Below, piece by piece: positions 1-6,981 of a stretch of 7,180 nucleotides of DNA. The stretch comes from JAYEHK01 sp034659475 (lineage in GTDB: Bacteria > Bacillota > Syntrophomonadia > Syntrophomonadales > Syntrophomonadaceae). The position numbers and the translations under genes are program-made. Position 1 is the stretch's first letter. Every line of letters begins with the position of its first letter. The stretch spans positions 1 through 7,180 of the forward strand of contig JAYEHK010000001.1 in NCBI GenBank assembly GCA_034659475.1. The letters run 5' to 3'. The notes under the pieces are model-generated. The model was not told where the DNA came from. It did not search any database and saw only the letters and a list, made by a program, of their open reading frames with translations.

Positions 1-193
1 TCGCGTCTCCAAAACCTGATGAAGCTATGTGCTGCTGTAAATTGTTGCTCATCAAATGATTAAAAAGCTTGAAGAAACTGATGAGATTAGACTTGCCGGC
101 GCCATTTGCTCCGATGAGTACATTTAGGTTATTCAGATTCAGATCCATTGATTTTATAGACTTATAGCCTGATAATTGTATGCGATCGAGCAC
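1..193 (-). CDS. AAA/SMC-like ATP-binding protein, N-terminal part (runs off window)
   Basis: The first 64 residues of a P-loop ATPase are visible, and the rest lies beyond the left edge. A short beta strand region (LDRIQLSGYKSIKSMDL) leads into a Walker A motif, GANGAGKS, at residues 28-35. This layout is typical of the AAA_21/AAA_15 group of SMC- and RecF-like ATPases, which bind and hydrolyse ATP and often act in DNA repair or in defence against foreign DNA. The chosen start is a GTG at 193-191, preceded by a purine-rich AAGGGG about nine bases upstream. The frame stays open further upstream, with an ATG at 283-281, but that ATG has no good ribosome binding site. The family assignment is secure from the Walker A context. 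The specific role cannot be told from this fragment. The gene lies downstream of the transposase remnant and reads the same way. Confidence 0.8.
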   Translation of the reverse strand, partial: MLDRIQLSGYKSIKSMDLNLNNLNVLIGANGAGKSNLISFFKLFNHLMSNNLQQHIASSGFGDA

Positions 194-466
194 TCTTTTT
201 CGCCCCTTTCTGTCCTTTAGGTACTGTGCGGTATTGTACCAAGATACTCTTTTGGATTCTATATACAGGCAATAACTATACATACGGCTCGTTACTTCAA
301 TAATATGTTTTCCATATATATCCTTAACTGTTTTGGTTTAATGTATTCTTTATTCTTTTTATGATCGTTTTTTCCTTTATTTCCCCCAGATTGATTTTAC
401 TTAAACTCGTCCAGGTACTAGATTGCACTCCAATTCTGCCTGGTATGAAGCTATAATCAAGATAAT
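194..466. other. Intergenic stretch between ATPase and transposase remnant
   Basis: No gene is supported here. On the minus strand two frames stay open for short distances. One is an extension of the ATPase frame up to a stop near 340. The other is a frame ending at 324 that overlaps the 3' end of the transposase by about 90 bases; neither has a recognisable domain. The stretch should contain the outer end of the insertion sequence. The AT-rich segment around 387-415 (minus strand GACGAGTTTAAGTAAAATCA) is a possible terminal region, but I find no inverted partner on the other side, so the end cannot be fixed. Confidence 0.4.
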
Positions 467-1870
467 TTAATGGTCCATAAATTCCATGAAGGTATCCGGC
501 TTTTCTTCCTCCCCTATATTTTCTACCCTTTGGCGGGTAAAAACTGCTAAAGGGGACCAAGTCTCCATTTTTTCCATGAACAACAATGGTTCTACCAGCT
601 GTCGGGATGCTTCAAGAGGTAAGGGGGAGGAAAACAAACGATCCTTAATTTCTTTTTGAAAATTAAATGAATCAATACCTGCATAATACAAAGATTCCTG
701 GGCAACCTGCAGGGTTGTGCTTTTTAACTGTATGCTCTCTCGCAGGAGCTGTCTATGTTCGTGATGAACATATCCCAGTTCCCGGTCAATCTGAACAATC
801 AATTCACAAGTCTTCCAATCCTTTTTTCCTTTCACTTCATATTTCAGCCGTTCCTTCAGGTTGCCAAAGGCTTTTTCTACAAGATCCTTGTTGTGGTACA
901 TTTCAAGCGCCTTTATCGGATCCTTGATTTCATTGCTAATAAGGGCAAAAAAACCATAATCCTTTTGGACGGCGTCCACGGCTTCTTGCTTAACTGTGAC
1001 CTTCGTTCCCCGTATCGGCGTTGTGCTGATATTGAAGTACTTGGTGTACTGCTTTTCATGTTCTGGTTTACGCCTTTCGGAAACCAGTTCCTCTTCCAAC
1101 ATGTCAAGCATGGCATTGAAGTTATTCTCATGTTCAAGGGCTTTTTCACTGTTGAAATAAATATGAAGATACATTCGCCGTTTATCTTTGATTGTGTCTC
1201 CCTTATAAGGCCTATCCTGTGAATAATTCCAGGAAATCATGGCTGTATGTGAGTAAATCTGATAGGTAGAATTATAGTTTGCCCGTGTCCTTATGGTATT
1301 TCTTACCTTATCTAGTTCCATACAAATAAACTTCAGGTGGTTTTGATAAAGACGATTAATGTTCTCCTCACTGTAAAAGCCCCGATCCATAACCAGCTTT
1401 ACCTTGTCAAAACCTAGAAATTCAATGTCCGCAAGCAGGTTTTTAACCGTCTTGACGTCACTTCTATTACCGGCAAGTTTGCGGTAATAGAAGGGCAGGT
1501 TTGACTCTTCGCCAAATAGCAGCGCAAGATTAATCTGCGGAAGCGGATCATGGTCTTTGTTGTGTCCATATTTTACTTGCTTTAGGGATTCGGAATAGGA
1601 CGAAATACTGGTTGTGTCATATGCCCAGTATTCATTTTCGCTCCGTCGTTTTCCCTGGAGACGGAAGAAATACTCTTTTCCTTCTTCGGTTATGGACGAG
1701 AACAGTTCACTGCTTCTCTGAGAAGGAATGTTTTTCCCATAAGGATGCATGTGCGTCCGGTCCCACTTGGGAAAACGACTTAATGGATTCCTATCTTCAA
1801 GAATCAGGAAATAGGCAATGGAAAGAATCTGCTTATATTGCTGCGGAAAGCACGTTTTCAGCTTTCCACG
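467..1870 (-). pseudogene. IS4/IS1634-family DDE transposase, 5'-truncated
   Basis: This is most of a cut-and-paste DDE transposase. Numbering from the internal ATG at 1750, the first catalytic Asp is D45 in YDTTSIS and the second is D122 in LVMDRGFYS. The IS4-type signature Y-(2)-[RK]-(3)-E-(6)-K is exact at Y285, K288, E292 and K299. Coding continues upstream of the ATG: the frame from 1870 reads LKTCFPQQYKQIL, then AYFLILEDRNPLSRFPKW, before the conserved HPYGK. It is closed by an in-frame TAA at 1873-1871. Family members are usually about 550 residues or more, so roughly the first hundred residues are missing or unrecognisable. The catalytic triad is intact, but no plausible start or second terminal repeat is visible. 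I infer a dead, partly deleted insertion sequence. Several long plus-strand frames across this interval are antisense shadows. Confidence 0.88.
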
Positions 1871-1930
1871 TTATAATTGTTCCGGGAATGGAGGATTCAA
1901 CCCATCCTCGGCAAACATGCTAGTTGAATG

Positions 1931-1961
1931 AAAAAAGGGTTCCAAGCTTGTCAGCTTGAAA
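1931..1961 (-). terminator. Candidate Rho-independent terminator
   Basis: On the minus strand TTTCAAGCT and AGCTTGGAA form a nine-pair stem with one G-U pair around a GACA loop. It is followed after three C residues by a run of six T. It lies about 137 bases beyond the stop codon of the last gene in the leftward series (2099), where a terminator is expected. The stem has only three G-C pairs, so it is moderate in strength. Confidence 0.5.
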
Positions 1962-2098
1962 CGCCTGGTATTACTGATATATCTAATGGCGAAATGATTG
2001 ATACAATTTAACGATTATCCGGCTGGAGCTACCTTTCGTTAAAATGTTTAGGAATCTTTAAATGATGCACCCTCTCCCTATAATTAAAAGCAATGCGT

Positions 2099-2860
2099 CT
2101 AGCAGCGCCTTACATATTTATACAGCAATCTGCTGTCACCAACTTCTTCAAAACCATTTGCTTCATAAAATGCGTATTCTTCCTGATCTTTTGCTTCCTC
2201 AGGATAGGATGAACCGGAGTTCCTTCTGCCCATGACGAGATAACGCTCGTCTTCTGTAAACCGATAGGCATCCCCAAAATTCACAACATTGTCTTTTTTT
2301 TGCTCTTCCCCCATTATCGCATCAAAAAAACTAGCTGCCTTTTGGGCGGCAATACTTTGTAAAACCTGATACCTTACTTCTTTATCAGGATCAGGAATAT
2401 ATTTTAACGGTGCAGGATAAAACGCAAGTATATCAGGAGCAACATGTAAAAATGCAAGTATCAATCCAGGCAACTCATTTATAATCATTGATGCTAGATC
2501 GACTGTAATCAATGCATCAGCAGTGACATCAGTCCAGGTGACCTGACCATTAACAGCATTTAGAAAACGTCTCATAGATTCTGGAACATTGCCAGAAGTG
2601 CTTAATATGTAATTCGTGTCAGCGTTTAGAGTAGCATCTGAAACGACCATTAAAGCCTCGGCTTCAGGTCCATAAATTAACTCAGAATAGGGACATATTA
2701 AAGGATTCGTTGCAGATTTACCCAGTGGTCCTGCGTCCCCATTAATGTTAGAAAAACAATAACCCCCTACAGCAATGCTCGCAGTCGCTTCAGCACCTAT
2801 TGCCACAATACCAGCAACCGTTCCCGTAATGCTGATGCTGGCAGGGATATCAGGTTCCAT
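2099..2860 (-). pseudogene. Unrecognised protein, probable frameshifted C-terminal part
   Basis: I do not recognise this protein. The frame encodes about 253 residues with good coding composition. Residues 14-33 are a Gly/Ala-rich hydrophobic stretch (TVAGIVAIGAEATASIAVGG). Residues 123-149 are mostly hydrophobic (around IINELPGLILAFLHVAPDI). The last 60 residues are charged and end in FYEANGFEEVGDSRLLYKY, which faintly recalls the C-terminal strand of GNAT acetyltransferases, but no acetyl-CoA motif is seen. The ATG at 2860 has only AAGG immediately in front, too close to act as a ribosome binding site, and a stop in the same frame lies shortly upstream. The frame overlaps the end of the Big_5 fragment by 64 bases in another frame. 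I infer that it is the continuation of that gene after a frameshift, or an unrelated fragment joined by deletion. A free-standing gene is less likely. Confidence 0.5.
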
Positions 2861-3303
2861 CCCTTGGCCAAGCTGATTGATAAATCAAATTCGCCTCTGG
2901 TGGTAAAACTAGACACCGATTCATGGGCTAAATAATTTCCACTGTTATCAATCACTGCTCCTGCAGGAATCGTTACAGTGTAACTGCTTGCATAGTTGAG
3001 ATCTGAAATAGGGTCAATTACTAGTTTTTGATTTTGGATACTTTTGTTGATGCCGACAGGATTGTTTGACTCATCACTCACTACGATATGCTCATATTCT
3101 GTGCCTGTACTTATTGATTTGTTAAAGTCAATATTAATATCACTGTTTAACGGTACATTTCTCTGTCCCTGGAATGGTTCTAGCCTGCTTACCGCAAATG
3201 CTTCATCGACCATAACCCAAGTATTACCTACCTTAAACTGCATCAGAGCACCGTTTACCATAAATGTCATCGCTGCATTCGGCGAGGCTTTTTCCCAGCT
3301 TCC
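2797..3303 (-). pseudogene. Surface-protein fragment: copper-amine-oxidase-like stalk plus Big_5 Ig-like domain
   Basis: The open frame begins right after a TAA at 3306-3304. The first 35 residues (SWEKASPNAAMTFMVNG, then FKVGNTWVMVD) resemble the repeat unit of the copper amine oxidase N-terminal-like stalk found in secreted clostridial proteins. Next comes a complete Big_5 (SbsA Ig-like) domain, about residues 28-125 counted from the ATG at 3270. Its hallmarks are NVPLNSDINIDF near the start, then LNYASSYTVTIPAGAVIDNSG, then SSFTT. After it comes AKGWNLISLP, a motif common in extracellular proteins just before a further domain. The frame then fails within 18 residues. There is no start codon with a ribosome binding site, no signal peptide and no anchor, so this is an internal piece of a larger secreted or S-layer-associated protein. 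Structural or adhesive roles are usual for such proteins. Confidence 0.75.
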
Positions 3304-3642
3304 TTACCACACTTTCCCATCACGGAAAAACTTTGCTCCTTGCTTAACCATTTGAGAGTGAATTATTGCTATAGGATCAAAAGACACCTTATTCCAAGGC
3401 GCATAGCATTTCACCTGCCCCAAAAGGAGATCCCCCGCAGGTGTTTTGTACTCAATATCAACTCCATAGTCACCTGACCCTCCTGTAACTCGAGCACTTC
3501 CACCAAAATACCTTACCATTACCTCGGCTACAAATCTTTCAAAATCTAAAGGCTTTTCATCTTTTTCTTCTTCCTCATCTAATTTGAATCTGTGATACAA
3601 ACCAAGTATCATTGCTTCGTACATTTCATTGTTAGCTTTCAA
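3304..3642 (-). pseudogene. Mrr-type restriction endonuclease fragment
   Basis: The 112-residue frame carries the core of the Mrr_cat (PF04471-type) PD-(D/E)XK nuclease fold. Residues 34-45 (FERFVAEVMVRY) form the first helix with its conserved acidic residue. GGSGDYGVDIEY at 54-65 supplies the catalytic Asp (D62), and GQVKCY at 75-80 supplies the Q-x-K pair (Q76, K78). Mrr-family enzymes cut foreign, often methylated, DNA. The usual final part of the domain (a VTTS-type strand and helix after SQMVKQGA) is absent: the sequence switches to KFFRDGKVW and stops. The only start is a TTG at 3642 without a ribosome binding site, so the front is probably missing too. It lies 17 bases after the preceding gene and in the same frame as the surface-protein fragment downstream, separated by a single TAA. 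A functional enzyme is unlikely. Confidence 0.75.
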
Positions 3643-3659
3643 GACATCTAATTTCGTAT

Positions 3660-4454
3660 TTATTCAGCACGAGCTGTAAACGTTTCTTCCCGGTCATTCC
3701 ATCGGATGGTAAAGGTTACTTCTGTGTCAGCACGGGGCATTGAGCCATTGCCGCCACCTGAACCCAGCCTGACGGTACCATCAGGATCTAGGGTAACGCC
3801 TGTACCCGAACCTCCTCCAGTTGGGCCCTGCCTTTCGTAAGATATCACCCCTACTGAATCGATATCCTTGCCCAGGTATGTAAGCAAGGTAGATCCTTCA
3901 TGCCAATTTTCATAATTTAGGGTTGCATCTTCATCTTCAAAAAAATATTCGTAGTATTTAACCACCGTTTTCGATTCCCAGTTTTCTCCTCTTCCTGTAT
4001 ATACAATTTCCTGCGTATCATTAAGTTTCTCGAATACCGTTTTTATTACTTTGCCCAGCACTTCCCCATCTTCACGGGTATACTCCTTTTCATCTCTCGG
4101 TATAAGAAGGCACATGATATTTTTAGCATTACTTTTTGGTTCTGAATAGTAAAATCTCGCCCCGTCGTTTTCACGCAATATCTCAGAAGCAGTTTTACGC
4201 TCGGCAATAGAATCATAACGATAAATGCGGAGCTTGTTTTCAGTATCATTTATGAAAAAGGTAACCGGCTTCACCCCATTAATTGCTACCGCATCAGGGT
4301 CACTGGTTTTGGCCAAATGAATATCTTCTTTCGCAAAAACATTTACTGCCTGACGAACACTTAGCCGCGGCTCATGGTCGGCACTTCCCAGATAATAACT
4401 AACTGCACCGATCGCTAAGATGATAAGAAGAATGGCTGCCGCTGGTTTCCTTTT
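3660..4454 (-). pseudogene. ECF-operon membrane-anchored extracytoplasmic protein, start lost
   Basis: The frame is open for 264 codons after a TGA at 4457-4455. Residues 4-22 are a clear transmembrane helix (PAAAILLIILAIGAVSYYLG). A basic N-terminal side and a long polar domain follow, so the bulk should be outside the cytoplasm. The first part (INGVKPVTFFIND, then LRIYRYDSIAERK) resembles proteins often encoded next to ECF sigma factors in Clostridia. Residues 210-238 form a Gly-rich linker (GPTGGGSGTG and GSGGGNG) before a short C-terminal strand region ending in TARAE. No start codon precedes the helix in this frame; a TTG at 4316 would remove the helix and is rejected. An ATG at 4458 would reach the helix as MKK-x-PAAA if one base were removed from the AAAAAGGAAA stretch. 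It follows the sigma gene and probably sensed or anchored its partner. No anti-sigma zinc motif is present. Confidence 0.65.
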
Positions 4455-4719
4455 TCATAAGGGGCCTTTTGCGTTTCCTCATCCAGGCTGACTGCTGATT
4501 CCGTTTTTTTCTTATCCATTCCAGATATACATTCCTGGCAATACCGTAAATCCAGGTAGAAACATGTGCATCCTGGCGGAACCGGGGTATCGATTTCACA
4601 ACCCGAAAGAAGGTTTCCTGGGTCAGCTCTTCGGCCTGATGATAATCCAGGGTTAAGCTGTATAAATATCTGAAAATATATTTTTCATACGTTATGTATA
4701 GGTTGTGAACCGACTCCAC
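4399..4719 (-). pseudogene. ECF sigma factor, region 2 only
   Basis: This is the N-terminal half of an RNA polymerase sigma-70 factor of the ECF type. Region 2 is complete: DYHQAEELTQETFFRV is the core-binding part, and FRQDAHVSTWIYGIARNVYL followed by EWIRKKR is the -10 recognition part. The GTG at 4719 is preferred over the GTG at 4728 because AAGAGGTGA (4733-4725) lies five bases upstream of it and overlaps the earlier one. After RNQQ the frame turns into unrelated basic sequence and stops at 4399. A different frame picks up the expected linker, SAVSLDEETQKAPYEKG (4498 onward). Region 4, needed for -35 recognition, is not found in any frame, because the transmembrane helix of the next gene begins within about 50 bases. 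I infer a frameshift plus a deletion removing region 4. It could not work as a normal ECF factor. Confidence 0.8.
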
Positions 4720-4744
4720 CCCTATCACCTCTTATATGTATAGT

Positions 4745-4768
4745 GACAATTATAGCCGTAAAGTTACA
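4745..4768 (-). promoter_or_regulatory. Candidate ECF-type autoregulated promoter
   Basis: On the minus strand TGTAAC (4768-4763) is followed after 15 bases by GTCA (4747-4744). This resembles the GTAAC / GTC pattern of many ECF promoters and would give a short leader to the GTG at 4719. A TATAAT lies inside the spacer (4754-4749), but I see no well-spaced -35 box for a housekeeping promoter. ECF sigma genes commonly activate themselves. Confidence 0.4.
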
Positions 4769-4772
4769 CATT

Positions 4773-4803
4773 GGAAGCAAAAAAGAACGTTCCCTTAGCT
4801 TCC
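4773..4803. promoter_or_regulatory. Nested dyad in divergent promoter region, candidate operator
   Basis: GGAAGC (4773-4778) and GCTTCC (4798-4803) are perfect inverted arms. They enclose the eight-base palindrome GAACGTTC (4785-4792), and both dyads share nearly the same centre at 4788. The element sits between the divergent starts at 4719 and 4863, just upstream of the leftward promoter candidate. This suggests a regulator binding site. The spacing does not match a LexA box. Confidence 0.35.
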
Positions 4804-4862
4804 TACATACGTGGTAGTATATTTTAAGTAAACATTTATATTTTACGAAGGAGAATTTAAAA

Positions 4863-5732
4863 ATGAAACACCAACAAATAGTGATATCAATTCTATTTTG
4901 TTTATTATTTATATTCGTTTTGCCTTTAACCGCCTCTGCAGATATTGGTCCCAAAGACAGCCTGACAATCTATGTTGAAAATCCTCCGTCTGAACAATAC
5001 TACTTGGATTTACTAACACAAAGCAGCAGTACATATGAGAATTTTAACAAGGACGGCGAAAGGGAAACTCTTAATGACCAGATGGTTGACCTGCTGTATG
5101 CTTATCAAAACGAGGGTTGGATGCCTGCTCTTACCGAGGGAACCGGCGTTCCAATGTGGGGGGATTTAGTAGGTGAGCCTGCGGGAGACAAGATGGTTCA
5201 TCATCTTGGATATGTTGGACTTCCAGACACATATCGCATTGTAATCGTTACTGAAAGTGGAAATGTGGCCGTGTCGGATACCTACACAAGACAAGCATTA
5301 CAAAGCAGTATTACCTTCGATTATGAAACCGGCCAAGCTGTTGTGCCTAATATTTGGATAAGTTATCTGATACAGTTCATTACAACTTGTATTCCGACGC
5401 TATTAATTGAGGGAATGATACTTCTGTTATTCGGGTTCAAGTTCAAAGAAAATTTCAAGATCTTTTTGCTGGTCAATATATTTACCCAGATTTTTCTGAC
5501 TGCCACTTTGGGAGCAGCATTGATTAAAGGCGGAACGCTATCTGCGTATTTCACCCAATTCCCCGTTGAGATTATCATTCTTGTTACCGAAGCAATGATA
5601 TATTATAAATTCCTAATAGGCAAAAGTCCAAAACGCAGATTTGTTTATGGGATAGCAGCTAACCTGGCAAGTTGGGCAATTGGTTTTTTCTTATTATCTT
5701 ATCAGTACAAATTGTTGGTTTCATTTATGTAA
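4863..5732 (+). CDS. Signal-peptide protein with C-terminal four-helix membrane domain
   Basis: This is a 289-residue envelope protein that looks intact. The start is fixed by AAGGAG (4848-4853) nine bases before the ATG. Residues 1-26 are a signal peptide ending ASA, followed by mature DIGPKDSLTIYVENPP. This opening is shared by an uncharacterised Bacillota membrane-protein family. Residues 27-160 form a soluble extracytoplasmic domain that includes YYLDLL and an LGYVGLPDTYRIVIVT strand. Four transmembrane helices follow at about 166-192, 197-222, 230-252 and 259-283. Acidic residues sit inside them: E183 in LLIEGMILLLF, and E236 and E243 in PVEIIILVTEAMIYY. No catalytic motif is recognised. 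It is read away from the ECF operon, which suggests shared control or a role in envelope sensing, but that is inference. No Cys lies at the processing site, so it is not a lipoprotein. Confidence 0.88.
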   Translation: MKHQQIVISILFCLLFIFVLPLTASADIGPKDSLTIYVENPPSEQYYLDLLTQSSSTYENFNKDGERETLNDQMVDLLYAYQNEGWMPALTEGTGVPMWGDLVGEPAGDKMVHHLGYVGLPDTYRIVIVTESGNVAVSDTYTRQALQSSITFDYETGQAVVPNIWISYLIQFITTCIPTLLIEGMILLLFGFKFKENFKIFLLVNIFTQIFLTATLGAALIKGGTLSAYFTQFPVEIIILVTEAMIYYKFLIGKSPKRRFVYGIAANLASWAIGFFLLSYQYKLLVSFM

Positions 5733-5737
5733 ACCAA
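5715..5737 (+). repeat. Inverted repeat across the stop codon
   Basis: TTGGTTT (5715-5721) and AAACCAA (5731-5737) form a perfect seven-base stem with a nine-base loop spanning the stop codon of the membrane protein. No T run follows, so it is at best a weak terminator or an mRNA 3' stabilising hairpin. Confidence 0.35.
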
Positions 5738-5877
5738 ATGAGCACAAGCATGGAATAATTCAACTTTCCACTTCACTGACTAGAGGTCACTAACCAAGTA
5801 GAATTCGATAAAGTTTTCAATTTAATTTAAACTATTCTTACCTTATCTGCATCTAATACATGACAGGAGGTTTACAA

Positions 5878-6892
5878 ATGGATGAGAAAACCAATGTTAA
5901 TGAAGATTTAGAACTGGATAATTTCATGAACAGCTTAAATAAAAGTGAAATACCCGTACCGGAGGAATTAGCAGATAAAATAACAAAAAGAATCGACACC
6001 TTAAAGCCTGCTAAACGAAGCCTGGGAAGAAAAGTTTTAGCCGTATGTGCTATCTTCTGCTTTCTTTTTGCCGGAGCCGTTAAAATCAGTCCTGATTTTG
6101 CGGCATATGCTTCGAATGTACCTGGTTTAGAAAACGCAGTTGAGTGGTTACGCGGAGATACAGGGATAAAAAATGCCCAGGAGCATGGATATTCTGCTAT
6201 GGCGCCTATTATTATAGAAGAAAAAGGAATCTGTACTTGATGAGGAATTCATTGATGAACACCCGGAGATGCCGCACGTCTCTATTGAATTTATCGATTT
6301 TAAAAATCCCGGAGGATTGCAAGCATCAAACGGTGATGACTTATTTGGAATTGTTGCAGAAAAGATATTTGATCCTGGAGAATTGGCAAAGTTTTTGGAA
6401 AGCTCCCCCGAGTCTTTAAATGTGATGGTGAAAATTAATAAAGGGCAAAAGAGCATCCATGAGTTCTCTATTATCAATATACCTATTAATGATGAAGTAA
6501 TTAAATTATCCAGGATTTATGAACAGCACAAGGAACTTGCATTTGAACATACAAACATAAGCATAAATCAATTACGCATAAGTCCTACCCGGATGCATTT
6601 TGATATAACCTTCAGGATGGAGGATGAATATCCTAAAAGAATGGAGTATATGGGGGAAGAAATAATCATTGAAAAAGTGAATTTCTTGCAAAAAGGAGAT
6701 AAAACTAAGCTCATTATTGAAACCAAATTACCTCCCAGAGATATTCTGCATATGCAGGGACTTAATATAGCAGAATATGATGGACCTACAGAATCGGGAA
6801 GCTGGGAGCATGAAGATGAAACGGCTAACACAAGAGTTCAATCTATGCATTCTGCCTTCTTTATTGAAAAAAGGGAGCAATATAAGGTTTAA
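5878..6892 (+). pseudogene. DUF4179-type anti-sigma-like membrane protein, split by one frameshift
   Basis: Two adjoining frames together encode about 338 residues. The start is the ATG at 5878, because AGGAGG (5865-5870) lies seven bases upstream; an ATG at 5860 precedes that site and is rejected. Residues 1-50 are cytoplasmic (MNSLNKSEIPVPEELADKI). A single transmembrane helix spans about 52-70. FAAYASNVPGLENAVEWLRGD at about 75-94 and NAQEHGY after it are typical of DUF4179. The first frame stops at 6240 after GICT. Skipping one base near the A5 run at 6221-6225 gives EEKESVLDEEFIDEHPE and then a continuous 221-residue frame. That frame contains INQLRISPTRMHFDITF, which resembles the DUF5643-type C-terminal domain. 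Family members are membrane-bound regulators encoded beside ECF sigma factors. Here no sigma gene precedes it. A broken gene, a phase-variable run or a sequencing error would each explain the shift. Confidence 0.82.
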
Positions 6893-6953
6893 TTTGCTTA
6901 TCCCGGATACCTGATAAAAGCAGATACAAAATGTCTTTTGAATATAAACGAGT

Positions 6954-6971
6954 AGAGAAGTTTAGTTCTCT
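6954..6971. repeat. Small hairpin downstream of the DUF4179 gene
   Basis: AGAGAA and TTCTCT form a perfect six-base stem around GTTTAG. It lies ten bases before the larger stem-loop at 6982. Without a T run it is unlikely to terminate alone, but the pair may act together. Confidence 0.3.
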
Positions 6972-6981
6972 TCCCATACTA

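Noticed and set aside
324..560. Minus-strand frame of 78 codons overlapping the end of the transposase
   Set aside because: Its first third is the transposase in another frame, and the rest has no recognisable domain and no ribosome binding site.
667..1222. Plus-strand frames of 86 and 155 codons
   Set aside because: They are antisense to the well-supported transposase and have no domain or ribosome binding site of their own.
1612..1923. Plus-strand frame of 103 codons
   Set aside because: It is antisense to the conserved HPYGK and YDTTSIS region of the transposase.
1929..2012. Short plus-strand frame MKKGFQACQLETPG with a stop near 2012
   Set aside because: It is only 27 codons, has no ribosome binding site, and overlaps the terminator hairpin.
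3660..4316. TTG at 4316 as the start of the membrane-anchored protein
   Set aside because: It would cut off an obvious transmembrane helix encoded in the same frame just upstream.
4785..4792. GAACGTTC as a LexA (SOS) box
   Set aside because: Gram-positive LexA sites have a four-base spacer between GAAC and GTTC, which is absent here.
6217..6229. Programmed -1 ribosomal frameshift at the A-rich site
   Set aside because: The downstream frame needs a +1 shift, and no stimulatory structure is evident next to it.
6148..6831. Minus-strand frames of 109 and 87 codons under the DUF4179 gene
   Set aside because: They are shadows of the conserved plus-strand coding sequence.
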